In this document: positions 8,569-17,945 of the stretch, one piece after another | Layout: every line of letters starts with the position of its first letter | Position numbering within the stretch: position 1 is the first letter of the stretch | NCBI RefSeq assembly: GCF_019219065.1 | Contig: NZ_JAHUWK010000014.1 | Location: 62,001-126,000 of the forward strand | Reading direction: 5' to 3' | Length of the DNA: 64,000 nucleotides | Origin: Duganella sp. sic0402 | Lineage (GTDB): Bacteria; Pseudomonadota; Gammaproteobacteria; Burkholderiales; Burkholderiaceae_D | Notes under the pieces: model-generated | Seen by the model: the letters and a program-made list of their open reading frames with translations, nothing else | The model's database searches: none | Told to the model about the DNA's origin: nothing | Program-made: the position numbers and the translations under genes

Positions 8569-9177
8569 ATGCCACAAACTATAAACTCGGCTGTTCACCA
8601 TGAATTGCTGATTAAAAAAAGCCGCTTTATTGCCTGCGTCCAGCCAATGCCGGATCGCGCCAGCGCGCAGAAAGTCGTGGCGGAATTATGGGAACAACAT
8701 CCAGGCGCTGCCCACGTATGCTGGGCGTTATTAGCCGGCGGCCAATCCGCTGCTGTTGATGATGGCGAACCAAGCGGCACCGCCGGCCGTCCTATGCTCG
8801 ATGTATTACGCCATCAGGATCTGGAAGGCGTATTGGCCACGGTCGTGCGTTATTTCGGCGGGGTTAAACTGGGTGCAGGTGGACTGGTGCGCGCTTATAC
8901 CGACAGCGTAGCACAGGCATTATTAAAGGCCGAGAAAATCGCCATTATCAAACAGCGCCAGCTCATTTGCAGCGCGCCTTATGCGATGGAAGGTTTACTG
9001 CGCCGGGAAATAGAATTAGCCGGCGCTACCCTCGATAATGTCCAGCATGCTGATGAGGTGTTATTTACATTCAGCCTGCCGGATAGCGCGGCCGACGACT
9101 TAGTTATTCGGCTAAATGAATCCGGCCATGGCCGCATCGCCTGGATCACACCAGACGATACGACCGGCACAGACTGA
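8569..9177 (+). CDS. IMPACT/YigZ family protein
   Basis: A 202-residue protein of the YigZ/IMPACT family. The N-terminal UPF0029 domain (about residues 10-120) contains KKSRFIACVQP, the DDGEPSGTAGRPM motif and RYFGGVKLGAGGLVRAY, all diagnostic. The C-terminal DUF1949-like domain (about 130-200) follows. Eukaryotic IMPACT regulates translation through GCN1; the bacterial role is not settled. The ATG at 8569 (MPQTINSAVHH) gives the standard length. The open frame extends far upstream, but over the oppositely oriented helicase gene, so that extension is rejected. The gene is divergent from the helicase, with the two starts 111 bases apart. Confidence 0.88.
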   Translation: MPQTINSAVHHELLIKKSRFIACVQPMPDRASAQKVVAELWEQHPGAAHVCWALLAGGQSAAVDDGEPSGTAGRPMLDVLRHQDLEGVLATVVRYFGGVKLGAGGLVRAYTDSVAQALLKAEKIAIIKQRQLICSAPYAMEGLLRREIELAGATLDNVQHADEVLFTFSLPDSAADDLVIRLNESGHGRIAWITPDDTTGTD

Positions 9178-9194
9178 TTTTTGGTGTATCCGCG

Positions 9195-10355
9195 CTAAGT
9201 TTTGGCACGACTGCCGCCCCAGGTCAGCCTATGCCATACGGTTTCAAGCGGTCCCTGGGCGTGCGATGCCAGCCACCACACGCTGAACTGCCGCTGCAAC
9301 ACAGCCAGCATGATGCCGATCACCAGCGCAAAACTGGCGCCGGTATATTGGTACATGCCCAGCCCGAAGCCATAATAAATCGACGTACCGATAATCGACT
9401 GCACCACATAACTGGTCAAACTCATACGCCCCAGCGGCGAGAATATCGCCAGCCAGCGACGCGAATAAAACATCTCGACAAACACCGCCACCAATACCAC
9501 CATCAGCGCCACGTTGGCCCATGAAGTAATAATCACCAGCAGCGGACGGCGTACCGCCTCACCGACACCCCAGCTTTCCGGCCAGGTCTTCAATATATAC
9601 AGGGGAATAAATACGAGGATGGCGAATATCAACGCCTTGCGCCAGAATAAGGCATCCTTGAAAAATCCCTTGCGGCCGGCCAGCATCCCCAGCATGAATA
9701 AAGCGGGAATCTGGAATATGCGGCCATTTTCCCAGCTCCAGCGAATAACCCCGACTTTGCCGTTGCTCAGATTGCCAGCCCACACCTGCAAAGCTGAACC
9801 ATGGGCAAAATAATCATTCGCCCGGCCAAAATAAGCCCAGGAAGCGGGATTAGGCAGTTTCTCATCGGGATTTGGCAACGCCTGAATAACTTCCAGCCAG
9901 GCATATGGCTGCGCCAATAACACCAGCGCAATCGCCAGCACCCAGCGATTACTTAACCGCGCCACCGGTATCAGCGTCAATCCCAGTACCGCGTAAATAC
10001 TCAGGATATCGCCGTGATAAAACATGGAATTGATCAGCCCAAACGCCAGCAGCCACATCAATCGCCAGGCGAAACGGGCGCGAAAATCCTCGCCCCGTTC
10101 GGCGCGGTTTTGATATTGGATGTAGAACGTCATGCCAAACAGCAAGGCAAAAATCGCGTAGGACTTACCGCCGAACAAGAAAAACAGGGTGTCCCAGATC
10201 ACCTTATCGACCACTTTGAGCCAGGCCGGCAGCCCCTGCGGCGAGAAATAAAAGTCGAAATGCTCGATGTTATGCAGCAGCATGATCGACACGATGGCAA
10301 AGCCGCGCAGCGCGTCAATCACGTCCAGCCGCGAATGTTGAGTTGTTATGGTCAT
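9195..10355 (-). CDS. DUF418/YeiB-family integral membrane protein
   Basis: A 386-residue multi-pass membrane protein. The opening RLDVIDALRGFAIVSIMLLHN and the C-terminal region (GRMSLTSYVVQSIIGTSIYYG) are characteristic of the DUF418/YeiB family, which is distantly related to acyltransferase family 3. About ten hydrophobic segments are visible. The function of the family is not established; a role in modifying envelope molecules is the usual guess. The start is the ATG at 10355, following AAAGGAGTGGAGACGC. It is convergent with the IMPACT gene, with a 17-base gap and no obvious terminator between them. Confidence 0.82.
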   Translation of the reverse strand: MTITTQHSRLDVIDALRGFAIVSIMLLHNIEHFDFYFSPQGLPAWLKVVDKVIWDTLFFLFGGKSYAIFALLFGMTFYIQYQNRAERGEDFRARFAWRLMWLLAFGLINSMFYHGDILSIYAVLGLTLIPVARLSNRWVLAIALVLLAQPYAWLEVIQALPNPDEKLPNPASWAYFGRANDYFAHGSALQVWAGNLSNGKVGVIRWSWENGRIFQIPALFMLGMLAGRKGFFKDALFWRKALIFAILVFIPLYILKTWPESWGVGEAVRRPLLVIITSWANVALMVVLVAVFVEMFYSRRWLAIFSPLGRMSLTSYVVQSIIGTSIYYGFGLGMYQYTGASFALVIGIMLAVLQRQFSVWWLASHAQGPLETVWHRLTWGGSRAKT

Positions 10356-10603
10356 GCGTCTCCACTCCTTTATGAATAGAATGCCAAGTTTATCTGGAAT
10401 TCATCAGCGCCAATATTAATGTGGCTGAATGTCTGCAACTTTCATCACCTTAGTTGCCATAGGGGAATTATGTGTGTATATTGGTGACTATTCACTGCAT
10501 TTCTGATCGCCTAATTCTTGCGATCGCCTCTCTTTCTCCGGCCTTATTCCCGCCAACGTTCCCCACGGAACGCGAGTGACTTTCTCGATTACGGAATATC
10601 ATC

Positions 10604-12226
10604 ATGGACATCAAGAACCTCAAAGTTGGCACCCGGCTGGGGCTGGGTTTCGGCGTGGTACTTCTTCTGCTGGCGATCACCATCGGCCTGAGCATCTACA
10701 GCCAGGGCGAGCTGGCCGACAACACGGACGACATCGTCACAGAAACCTATCCCAAAGTGCTGCAGGCGCAGCTGATCATGAATCACAACAACAAGATCGC
10801 ACGCGCCCTGCGCAATGCGCTGCTGATCCATGATGAAACCAAGGCCGCCAAGGAAATGTCGGTGGTGATGGAGCGGCGCAAGGAAATCGACGTTGAGATG
10901 AAAAAACTCGACCAGATGGTCAAATCGGGCAAAGGCCGCGACCTGTTTGAGGCGATGGCCACCACCCGCAAACCGTATGAAGCCTCGCTGGACGAAGTGA
11001 TGCGCCTGCGCCGCGCCAACGATGTGGATGGCGCGGTCGGCGAAATGCTCGGCAAGATGCGCGGCCTGCAACTGGCGAATATGGACGCCATCGACGCGCT
11101 GATCGCGCACCAGAGCGCCAGCATGGAACGCGCCCGCGCCAGCGCGGAAGAAACCTTTAAGGACTCGCGCAATCTGTCGATTGGGCTGGGCCTGCTGTCG
11201 CTGGCTATCGGCGCGGCCATGGCGTGGGGGATCACCCGCCAGCTGCTGCACCAGCTGGGCGGCGAGCCAGCCGATGTGACCGTCATTGCGGGCAAGATTG
11301 CCGATGGCGACCTGGCGGTGCCGATCGCCCTGCGTGAAGGCGACCAGCGCAGTCTGCTGTTTGCGATCCAGGGCATGCGTGACAGCCTGGCGGACATCGT
11401 CGGCCAGGTACGCAGCGGCGCCGACAGCATCGTCACAGCAGCGACTGAAATCGCCAGCGGCAATATGGATTTGTCCTCGCGTACAGAGCAGCAGGCGGGC
11501 TCGCTGGAAGAAACCGCGTCGTCGATGGAAGAGCTGACCGCCACCGTCAAGCAAAACACCGAAAATGCGCGCCAGGCGAATATGCTGGCAAAGAGTGCGT
11601 CGGACATCGCCCAGCAAGGTGGCGAAGTGGTATCGGACGTGGTCAAGACCATGGATGCGATCAACGAATCGGCGCGGAAAATTGTCGACATCATCAGCGT
11701 CATCGACGGCATCGCCTTCCAGACCAACATCCTGGCCCTGAACGCGGCGGTAGAAGCTGCACGCGCCGGCGAACAAGGCCGTGGCTTCGCGGTAGTGGCG
11801 TCGGAAGTACGCACGCTGGCGCAGCGTTCGGCATCGGCCGCCAAGGAAATCAAAGTACTGATCGACGACTCGGTCAGCAAGGTTGGCGCCGGCACCGAAC
11901 TGGTGGGCGAAGCTGGCGCAACGATGGAAAAAATCGTCGCCGCCGTGCAATCGGTGACCGCCATCATGGCCGAAATCAGCGTCGCCAACAACGAACAGGA
12001 AGCGGGCATCGAGCAGATCAACCACGCCATCGCCGAAATGGACACCGTGACGCAGCAGAATGCCGCGCTGGTGGAAGAAGCAGCTGCAGCGGCCGAAGCG
12101 CAGCAAGACCAGGCGCATCAGCTGGTGCAACTGGTGGGCGTATTCAAACTCAGCACCGACAGCAGCATCGCATCGGTGAGCCCACTCTCCCGGCCACAAC
12201 CGCAACGCCTGGCCCTCGCCGCCTAA
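10604..12226 (+). CDS. Methyl-accepting chemotaxis protein (4HB sensor)
   Basis: A 540-residue transmembrane chemoreceptor. It opens MDIKNLKVGTRLGLGFGVV with TM1 at about 13-32. A helical periplasmic domain (about 33-190, four-helix-bundle type) and TM2 (about 192-212) follow, then a HAMP region after the LGGEP motif and the cytoplasmic signalling tip. The hairpin tip reads IDGIAFQTNILALNAAVEAA RAGEQGRGFAVVA (split here), with methylation-helix sequences on both sides (SRTEQQAGSLEETASSMEE). There is no C-terminal pentapeptide for CheR docking; the tail is short and ends in ALAA. The ligand is unknown. The 248-base upstream gap (10356-10603) must hold its promoter, but no clear consensus was found. 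It is convergent with the next MCP. Confidence 0.92.
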   Translation: MDIKNLKVGTRLGLGFGVVLLLLAITIGLSIYSQGELADNTDDIVTETYPKVLQAQLIMNHNNKIARALRNALLIHDETKAAKEMSVVMERRKEIDVEMKKLDQMVKSGKGRDLFEAMATTRKPYEASLDEVMRLRRANDVDGAVGEMLGKMRGLQLANMDAIDALIAHQSASMERARASAEETFKDSRNLSIGLGLLSLAIGAAMAWGITRQLLHQLGGEPADVTVIAGKIADGDLAVPIALREGDQRSLLFAIQGMRDSLADIVGQVRSGADSIVTAATEIASGNMDLSSRTEQQAGSLEETASSMEELTATVKQNTENARQANMLAKSASDIAQQGGEVVSDVVKTMDAINESARKIVDIISVIDGIAFQTNILALNAAVEAARAGEQGRGFAVVASEVRTLAQRSASAAKEIKVLIDDSVSKVGAGTELVGEAGATMEKIVAAVQSVTAIMAEISVANNEQEAGIEQINHAIAEMDTVTQQNAALVEEAAAAAEAQQDQAHQLVQLVGVFKLSTDSSIASVSPLSRPQPQRLALAA

Positions 12227-12241
12227 ACTCCGGGATTGGGT

Positions 12242-13780
12242 TTAGAGGCGGAAGACTTTGACGGCTTCGGCCAGGCCGGCGGCTTGTTCTTGCAGGGCGG
12301 CAGCGGCAGCGGCGGCCTGTTCGACCAGCGCCGCATTTTGCTGGGTGGCGCTGTCGATGGCGCCGATGGCTTGGTTGACTTGGTCGATGCCGACTTCCTG
12401 CTCGCGGCTGGCGGAGGCGATTTCGGCCACGATGGCGGTCACGCGCTGGATGCTGCCGACGATTTCTTCCATCGTGCCGCCCGCCTGCGCCACCAGCGCG
12501 CTGCCTTCGCCGACCTGCACCGCCGATGCTTCGATCAATTGCCGCACTTCTTTGGCCGCCGCGTCCGAACGGTGCGCCAGGCCGCGCACTTCCGACGCGA
12601 CCACCGCGAAGCCGCGTCCCTGCTCGCCGGCGCGTGCAGCCTCCACCGCCGCGTTCAAGGCCAGGATATTGGTCTGGAAGGCGATGCCTTCGATGACCGC
12701 GATGATGTCGACAATTTTCTGCGACGACGCGGTGATGCCGCCCATCGTGTCCACCACCTGCGCCATCACCTCGCCGCCACGCGTGGCCACCTCCGCCGCC
12801 GACGAGGCGAGCCGGTTGGCCTGGTCGGCGTTGCTGGAGTTCTGCCGCACCGCCGACGTCATTTGCTCCATCGACGATGCCGTCTCTTCCAGCGAACTGG
12901 CCTGCGACTCGGTGCGCGCCGACAAGTCCATATTCCCCACCGCGATTTCGCCGGAGGCCAGCGCAATCGCATCCGTGCCGCCGCGCACCCGGCTGACAAT
13001 GCCGTGCAGGCTGCCATTCATGTCGCGCAAGGCGCGCTTGAGCTGCCCGGTTTCGGTCCGGTCGTCCTCGGCCAGCGTCACCCGCGACGACAGATCCCCC
13101 TGCGCCACGCGCGAGGCGAAGCCCACTGCGTCATCCAGCGGCAGCAGGATGGAGCGCGAAATCATCTGCCCCACCACCAGCGACACCAGCACCGCCAGCA
13201 GGCCGAAGCCGATGATCTGGATGCGCGACTGGCTCACCGCCGCGTCGCCCACATCGCGCGTATGCTCGGAATCTTTTTCGATCAGCTCGCTCAGCGCCGC
13301 CATGCTTTTCTCCAGCACGCGGAAGCTGTCCATAAACGCCGGGAACTTCGCCTGCGCCGCCGCCGGATTGGTCAGCGACAGCTCGACCATCTCTTCCGCG
13401 CTCTTCAGGTAGCGGTCAACATCAGGCCGCACCTGGTCCATCGCCCGCCGTACGTCGGCACTGGTGCTGGCGGCGTCCATTTCCTTGATCAGCTTGCGAA
13501 ACAGCGCGATGTGCTCGGCGGTATCCTCACGCACTTCCTTCACTTCGGCCGGGTTACTTCCGCCCGCCGCCAGGCGCGCGGCCAGCACGTCGGCACGCAG
13601 GGCGTCGTGGGCCTGGTCGGCTTGCAGCTGGTCTTTCATGGCAGAGCTATTGGCGCTGATGCCGTCCATCGATTGGTCCAGCACGTAGACGGCGTAATAT
13701 CCGACCACCCCGATCAGCGCCACAAACACCAGCGTGGTCAGGTTGATCAACAACAGGCGCTGCTTGATGGTCAGTCGCAT
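12242..13780 (-). CDS. Methyl-accepting chemotaxis protein
   Basis: A 512-residue chemoreceptor. TM1 is at about 10-32, followed by a periplasmic helical domain of about 155 residues, TM2 near 190-208, HAMP, and a signalling domain with the invariant tip GIAFQTNILALNAAVEAARA. The protein ends AVKVFRL with no docking pentapeptide. Its periplasmic domain differs from the two neighbouring MCPs, so it should sense something else. The stop lies only 15 bases from the stop of the convergent MCP gene. The outer-membrane protein gene 13793-14578 ends 12 bases upstream of this start in the same direction, so the two may be co-transcribed. Confidence 0.92.
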   Translation of the reverse strand: MRLTIKQRLLLINLTTLVFVALIGVVGYYAVYVLDQSMDGISANSSAMKDQLQADQAHDALRADVLAARLAAGGSNPAEVKEVREDTAEHIALFRKLIKEMDAASTSADVRRAMDQVRPDVDRYLKSAEEMVELSLTNPAAAQAKFPAFMDSFRVLEKSMAALSELIEKDSEHTRDVGDAAVSQSRIQIIGFGLLAVLVSLVVGQMISRSILLPLDDAVGFASRVAQGDLSSRVTLAEDDRTETGQLKRALRDMNGSLHGIVSRVRGGTDAIALASGEIAVGNMDLSARTESQASSLEETASSMEQMTSAVRQNSSNADQANRLASSAAEVATRGGEVMAQVVDTMGGITASSQKIVDIIAVIEGIAFQTNILALNAAVEAARAGEQGRGFAVVASEVRGLAHRSDAAAKEVRQLIEASAVQVGEGSALVAQAGGTMEEIVGSIQRVTAIVAEIASASREQEVGIDQVNQAIGAIDSATQQNAALVEQAAAAAAALQEQAAGLAEAVKVFRL

Positions 13781-13792
13781 GAAGCCTCCTGC

Positions 13793-14578
13793 TTAGAATT
13801 TGATGGATAAGCCTGCGGTCCAGCTCCAGTCCGGCGTGTTGCGGTTCAGCCCGCGCGACAATGCGGTATCGATCTGCACGGTGTCGGTCAGCAAATAGGC
13901 GGCGCCGATGTCGAAGGTGGTGACCGAGCCGCCATGCCGGCCGCGCGCAATCGCCGGCGCAGAGTATTCGATGAAGGTACGGAAGCGCTCATTCCACTCC
14001 TTGCCCAGCACGATGCCGAAGATGCCGCTGGTGTAGCGCCCGCCATTGTCGTCGCGCTGCCAGGCGATGCCGGGCATGACGCCCAGCGCCAGCTCGTCGC
14101 TCAACTCCCATTCCGCCGCCAGGCGCAGCGAGCCGCCTTTGCCGGCGGCGCGGAAAGCGCTGGAGCCGCTGTCGAGGTCGACATGGGCCAGCACGCCCAT
14201 CGAGGGACGGGCGCCTTGCGCGTCCGCCACATGCCATTTGATGCCCAGCGCAAGGTCGGCATAGCCGTTGACGGTCTGCCGTCCGGCGATCGGGTCATCA
14301 ACCACGCTGCGCATGCGCCCATCGGTTTCGATGCGCGCCTCCAGCGTGTCGCTGATGCCAAAGCGCAGCAGCGTCGGCGTGGAATAACTTCGTTCCCTGA
14401 CCCCGTCAGCCTTGTTGCGGTCCAGCGCGAAGCTGGTCTCGATCTGGAAACGTCCCTTGCCAACCACATTGCTCGACTCGACGAAGTCCGGGCGATCGGT
14501 GACGATCTGGTCCGGCTCCTCTGCCGCGTGGGCCAGCGCAGGCAATGCCAGCAACGCAGCAATCATCTTGATATGCAT
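13793..14578 (-). CDS. Outer-membrane beta-barrel protein, phenol-degradation MetA-like
   Basis: A 261-residue exported protein. The ATG at 14578 is chosen because GGAGGAG lies immediately upstream and gives a clean signal peptide (MHIKMIAALLALPALAHA). The mature part starts EEPDQIVTDRPDFVESSNVVGKG, the typical opening of the MetA-pathway-of-phenol-degradation / 'transporter' family (PF13557-like). Alternating beta-strand sequence follows, with a final Phe, as in outer-membrane barrels. The family is thought to form channels for hydrophobic compounds, but the substrate here is unknown. It sits upstream of an MCP in the same orientation, so a link between uptake and taxis is possible but not shown. 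Confidence 0.75.
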   Translation of the reverse strand: MHIKMIAALLALPALAHAAEEPDQIVTDRPDFVESSNVVGKGRFQIETSFALDRNKADGVRERSYSTPTLLRFGISDTLEARIETDGRMRSVVDDPIAGRQTVNGYADLALGIKWHVADAQGARPSMGVLAHVDLDSGSSAFRAAGKGGSLRLAAEWELSDELALGVMPGIAWQRDDNGGRYTSGIFGIVLGKEWNERFRTFIEYSAPAIARGRHGGSVTTFDIGAAYLLTDTVQIDTALSRGLNRNTPDWSWTAGLSIKF

Positions 14579-14643
14579 GTCTCCTCCGCACGTAGTCAGC
14601 CACCCTATCACATTGCCTTAACCCAAGTGGTTGGAAATTTTCC

Positions 14644-14672
14644 ACAGCGCAGGGCGCTGTCCGTTTCCGGAC
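14644..14672. promoter_or_regulatory. Tandem palindromes, candidate enhancer for the sigma-54 activator
   Basis: ACAGCGC-AGG-GCGCTGT (14644-14660) is followed at once by GTCCG-TTTC-CGGAC (14659-14672). A third, TGGAAATTTTCCA, lies just upstream (14632-14644). They sit about 105-140 bases upstream of the predicted sigma-54 start, the usual distance for NtrC-type activator sites. The NtrC-type regulator encoded in the same operon is the obvious candidate to bind here. Confidence 0.5.
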
Positions 14673-14748
14673 GATGCTGCGCGGAGACGGGCAACCGCAA
14701 TCGCCGCACGTAGCACATAAGCCATTGATTTACAAGGATTTACTGAGG

Positions 14749-14764
14749 TGGCACGGGGATTGCA
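14749..14764 (+). promoter_or_regulatory. Sigma-54 promoter of the ABC efflux / two-component operon
   Basis: TGGCACG-GGGA-TTGCA is a full match to the -24/-12 consensus: GG at 14750-14751 and GC at 14762-14763, with exactly 10 bases between. The predicted start is near 14775, within a base of the adaptor gene's ATG (14776). The operon encodes its own AAA+ sigma-54 activator, which supports the call. Confidence 0.85.
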
Positions 14765-14775
14765 ATAAGGAGGAC

Positions 14776-16023
14776 ATGGATACCGATATCAGCCCTCACC
14801 TCATTCGCCGACGCAAGCGCAACACCGTGCTGGCGGTCGCTGGCCTGCTGGCCACCATCAGCCTCGCCGCCTGGGGCCTCAACCGCGCCGTCGGCCCCAG
14901 CGTGGACGCCGGCAGCATCAATCTCGCCACGGTCCGCGTCGGCAACATCGCCAACAGCATCAATGCGTCGGGCATCGTCATTCCGGTGCATGAGGAGCTG
15001 GTTTCCAGCCCGATCCAGACCCGCGTGTCCAAGGTGCACGCCAAGCTGGGCCAGCAGGTGCAGGCCAACGAGCTGCTGCTGGAGCTGGACAACCGCAGCA
15101 TCCTGCTGGCCAGCGACTCCCTCAAGGAGCAGCTGGCGCAGCAGGAGAACCGCATTCTCGCGCTAACGCTGGAACTGGACCAGAAGCGCAAGCAGCTGGC
15201 CAGCGCCATCGAGCTGCTGCAACTGGACCTGGAAGCCGCCCGCGTCAAGCTGGGCCGCTATCAGACCTTGCGCAAGGCCGGCGGCGTGTCGGCCGAGGAT
15301 TTGCTGACGGCCGAGCTCAACGTCAAGCGCGCCGAAATCCAGCTGCGCCAGCACCACGAGCAGCAGGAAGACAACAAGCGCGTCACCAGCAGCAATATCG
15401 AAGGCGCGCGGCTGCAAAAGAGCATCCTGCAAAAGCAATTGCAGGAGCAGCAGCAGTTGCTGGCGCAGATGCAGGTGCGCGCACCATTCTCCGGCATGCT
15501 GACCTGGCTGCTGGCCGATGAAGGCGCCAGCGTCAGCACCGGCCAGCTGGTCGCCAAAGTCTCAGAGCTAAACAACTACAAGGTGGAAGCCTCGCTGTCC
15601 GACTTCCATGCGCGCGCCTTGAGCGCCGGCCAGCAGGTACTGGTGGAGCAAGGCAATATCAAACTGCGTGGCGAGGTGCAGACCGTGCTGCCGGAGATCC
15701 AGAACGGCACCGTCAAGCTGCTGGTCTCCTTGCAGGAGCCGCACCACAATATGCTGCGCAACAAGCTGCGCGTCGAAGTCAACGTGATCACCGAGCAGAA
15801 GCAGAATACGCTGCTGGCGGACGCCGGCCCGGCCTTCAACGGCCGCGGCCCGCAAGACATTTTCGTGGTACGCGATGGCCTGGCCCGCAAGACCACCATC
15901 AACATCGGCGCCAGCGATGGCAAATCGGTCGAAATCCTCTCCGGCGCGCGCGCCGGCGATCAACTCATCATTTCAGACACCAGCCGCTACAAGGACCGCG
16001 ATAGCGTCCGCGTGGCCCAATAA
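14776..16023 (+). CDS. HlyD/MacA-like periplasmic adaptor of an ABC exporter
   Basis: A 415-residue membrane-fusion protein. A short cytoplasmic, basic segment (HLIRRRKRNT) precedes one transmembrane helix (about 17-37). It is followed by a lipoyl-like half (VHEELVSSPIQTRVSKVHAK), a long coiled-coil hairpin (about 105-225, Gln/Glu/Lys rich), the second lipoyl half (QMQVRAPFSGMLTWL) and a beta-barrel domain. The ATG at 14776 has AAGGAGG directly upstream, but the sigma-54 promoter predicts a transcript that starts at or just before this ATG. It is the first gene of a six-gene unit with an ABC ATPase, two permeases and a two-component system. The protein would couple the permeases to an outer-membrane channel, none of which is encoded in the unit. 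Confidence 0.85.
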   Translation: MDTDISPHLIRRRKRNTVLAVAGLLATISLAAWGLNRAVGPSVDAGSINLATVRVGNIANSINASGIVIPVHEELVSSPIQTRVSKVHAKLGQQVQANELLLELDNRSILLASDSLKEQLAQQENRILALTLELDQKRKQLASAIELLQLDLEAARVKLGRYQTLRKAGGVSAEDLLTAELNVKRAEIQLRQHHEQQEDNKRVTSSNIEGARLQKSILQKQLQEQQQLLAQMQVRAPFSGMLTWLLADEGASVSTGQLVAKVSELNNYKVEASLSDFHARALSAGQQVLVEQGNIKLRGEVQTVLPEIQNGTVKLLVSLQEPHHNMLRNKLRVEVNVITEQKQNTLLADAGPAFNGRGPQDIFVVRDGLARKTTINIGASDGKSVEILSGARAGDQLIISDTSRYKDRDSVRVAQ

Positions 16024-16034
16024 AGGAGAATACT

Positions 16035-16697
<663 letters not shown>

Positions 16698-16706
16698 GGA
16701 GCCCGC

Positions 16707-17945
16707 ATGTTACGCAATTACCTGCTGACCGCATGCAAGGTCTTCATGCGCCGCAAACTGTTCACCGCCATCAACCTGCTGTGCATCGTGCTGACGCTGG
16801 TGGTGCTGATGGTGATCACCGCACTGCTGCAAAACACCTTCTATCCGGCTGGCGTTGAGGGCAAGAGCGAGCGCTTCGTGCAGATGGTGATGGTGCAATC
16901 CACCAATGCTGAAAAGACGACCCAGCGCCGTGGCACGCTCGGCTACAAGCTGATCGAGCAATACCTGAAGCCACTGAAAAACGCCGAGCTGGTGTCGACC
17001 ACCGGCCTGCCGCAATCGGTGTCGGTGTATCAGGAAGGCCGCGTCAGCGACCAGATGATGCGGCTGACCGATGCGGAGTACTGGAAGATCCTCGATTTCA
17101 ACGTGGTTTCCGGTCGCGTCATCAACGCCGACGACGTAGCGCAAGGCCGCATGGTGGCAGTGCTGAATGAAACCACCGCGCGCAAGCTGTTCCCCGGCCT
17201 GCCCTACCTGGGCCAGAAGTTCAGCGCCAACGGCCAGACCTTCACCGTCATCGGCGTGGTGCAGGATGAGATGCACGTCAACGCCTACGCCGATATCTGG
17301 ACGCCGATCAGCGCGCAGCCGTCAAGCGATTACAAGAACAATATCTTCGGCGGCTTTGGCGCCATCATCCTGGCGCGCAGCGCGGACGACTTGCCGGCCT
17401 TGAAGCAAGAGATCATAGCGGCGGCCAAGTCGGTGCAATATGAGGACCCGACCGTCTTCAATGAATTCCACTTCTGGGGCGACTCCAAGCTGGCGCTGTT
17501 CTCGCGCACGCTGCTGAGCAGTGAGGCTGAAGACGGCGACGCCGGCACGCTGCTGACCATCATCGTGGTGCTGATGCTGCTGTTCATGGCCCTGCCCGCG
17601 CTGAACCTGATCAACCTGAACGTCGGCCGCATCATGGAGCGCAGCAGCGAGATCGGCGTGCGCAAAGCTTTCGGCGCCACCAGCCGCCAGCTGGTCGCGC
17701 AACTGGTGCTGGAAAATGTGCTGCTGTGCCTGATCGGCGGCGCCATCGGCCTGGCCGGCGCGGCCGCCGTGCTGTGGTGGCTGGAAGGTTCCGGCCTGAT
17801 TCCCTATCTGAAAGTGAGCCTCGACCTGGCCGTGTTCGGCTATGGCCTGCTGATTACGCTGGTGTTCGGCATCCTGTCGGGCGTCATTCCGGCCTGGAAG
17901 ATGTCGCGGCTTGCGCCCGTCCACGCTTTGAAAGGAAATGCCTGA
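16707..17945 (+). CDS. FtsX-type ABC permease (MacB_PCD plus FtsX), first copy
   Basis: A 412-residue permease. One N-terminal transmembrane helix (about 19-40) is followed by a large MacB-type periplasmic core domain (about 45-285) and three C-terminal membrane segments of the FtsX domain. The FtsX signature is seen in RIMERSSEIGVRKAFGATSRQL. The periplasmic domain would grip cargo and the adaptor. It lies 9 bases after the ATPase gene, and its stop TGA shares one base with the ATG of the second permease, so the two are translationally coupled and probably form a heterodimer. Confidence 0.88.
   Translation: MLRNYLLTACKVFMRRKLFTAINLLCIVLTLVVLMVITALLQNTFYPAGVEGKSERFVQMVMVQSTNAEKTTQRRGTLGYKLIEQYLKPLKNAELVSTTGLPQSVSVYQEGRVSDQMMRLTDAEYWKILDFNVVSGRVINADDVAQGRMVAVLNETTARKLFPGLPYLGQKFSANGQTFTVIGVVQDEMHVNAYADIWTPISAQPSSDYKNNIFGGFGAIILARSADDLPALKQEIIAAAKSVQYEDPTVFNEFHFWGDSKLALFSRTLLSSEAEDGDAGTLLTIIVVLMLLFMALPALNLINLNVGRIMERSSEIGVRKAFGATSRQLVAQLVLENVLLCLIGGAIGLAGAAAVLWWLEGSGLIPYLKVSLDLAVFGYGLLITLVFGILSGVIPAWKMSRLAPVHALKGNA

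Noticed and set aside
10604..13780. The two facing MCP genes as a recent inverted duplication
   Set aside because: Their periplasmic domains and lengths differ; similarity is confined to the signalling tip that all MCPs share.
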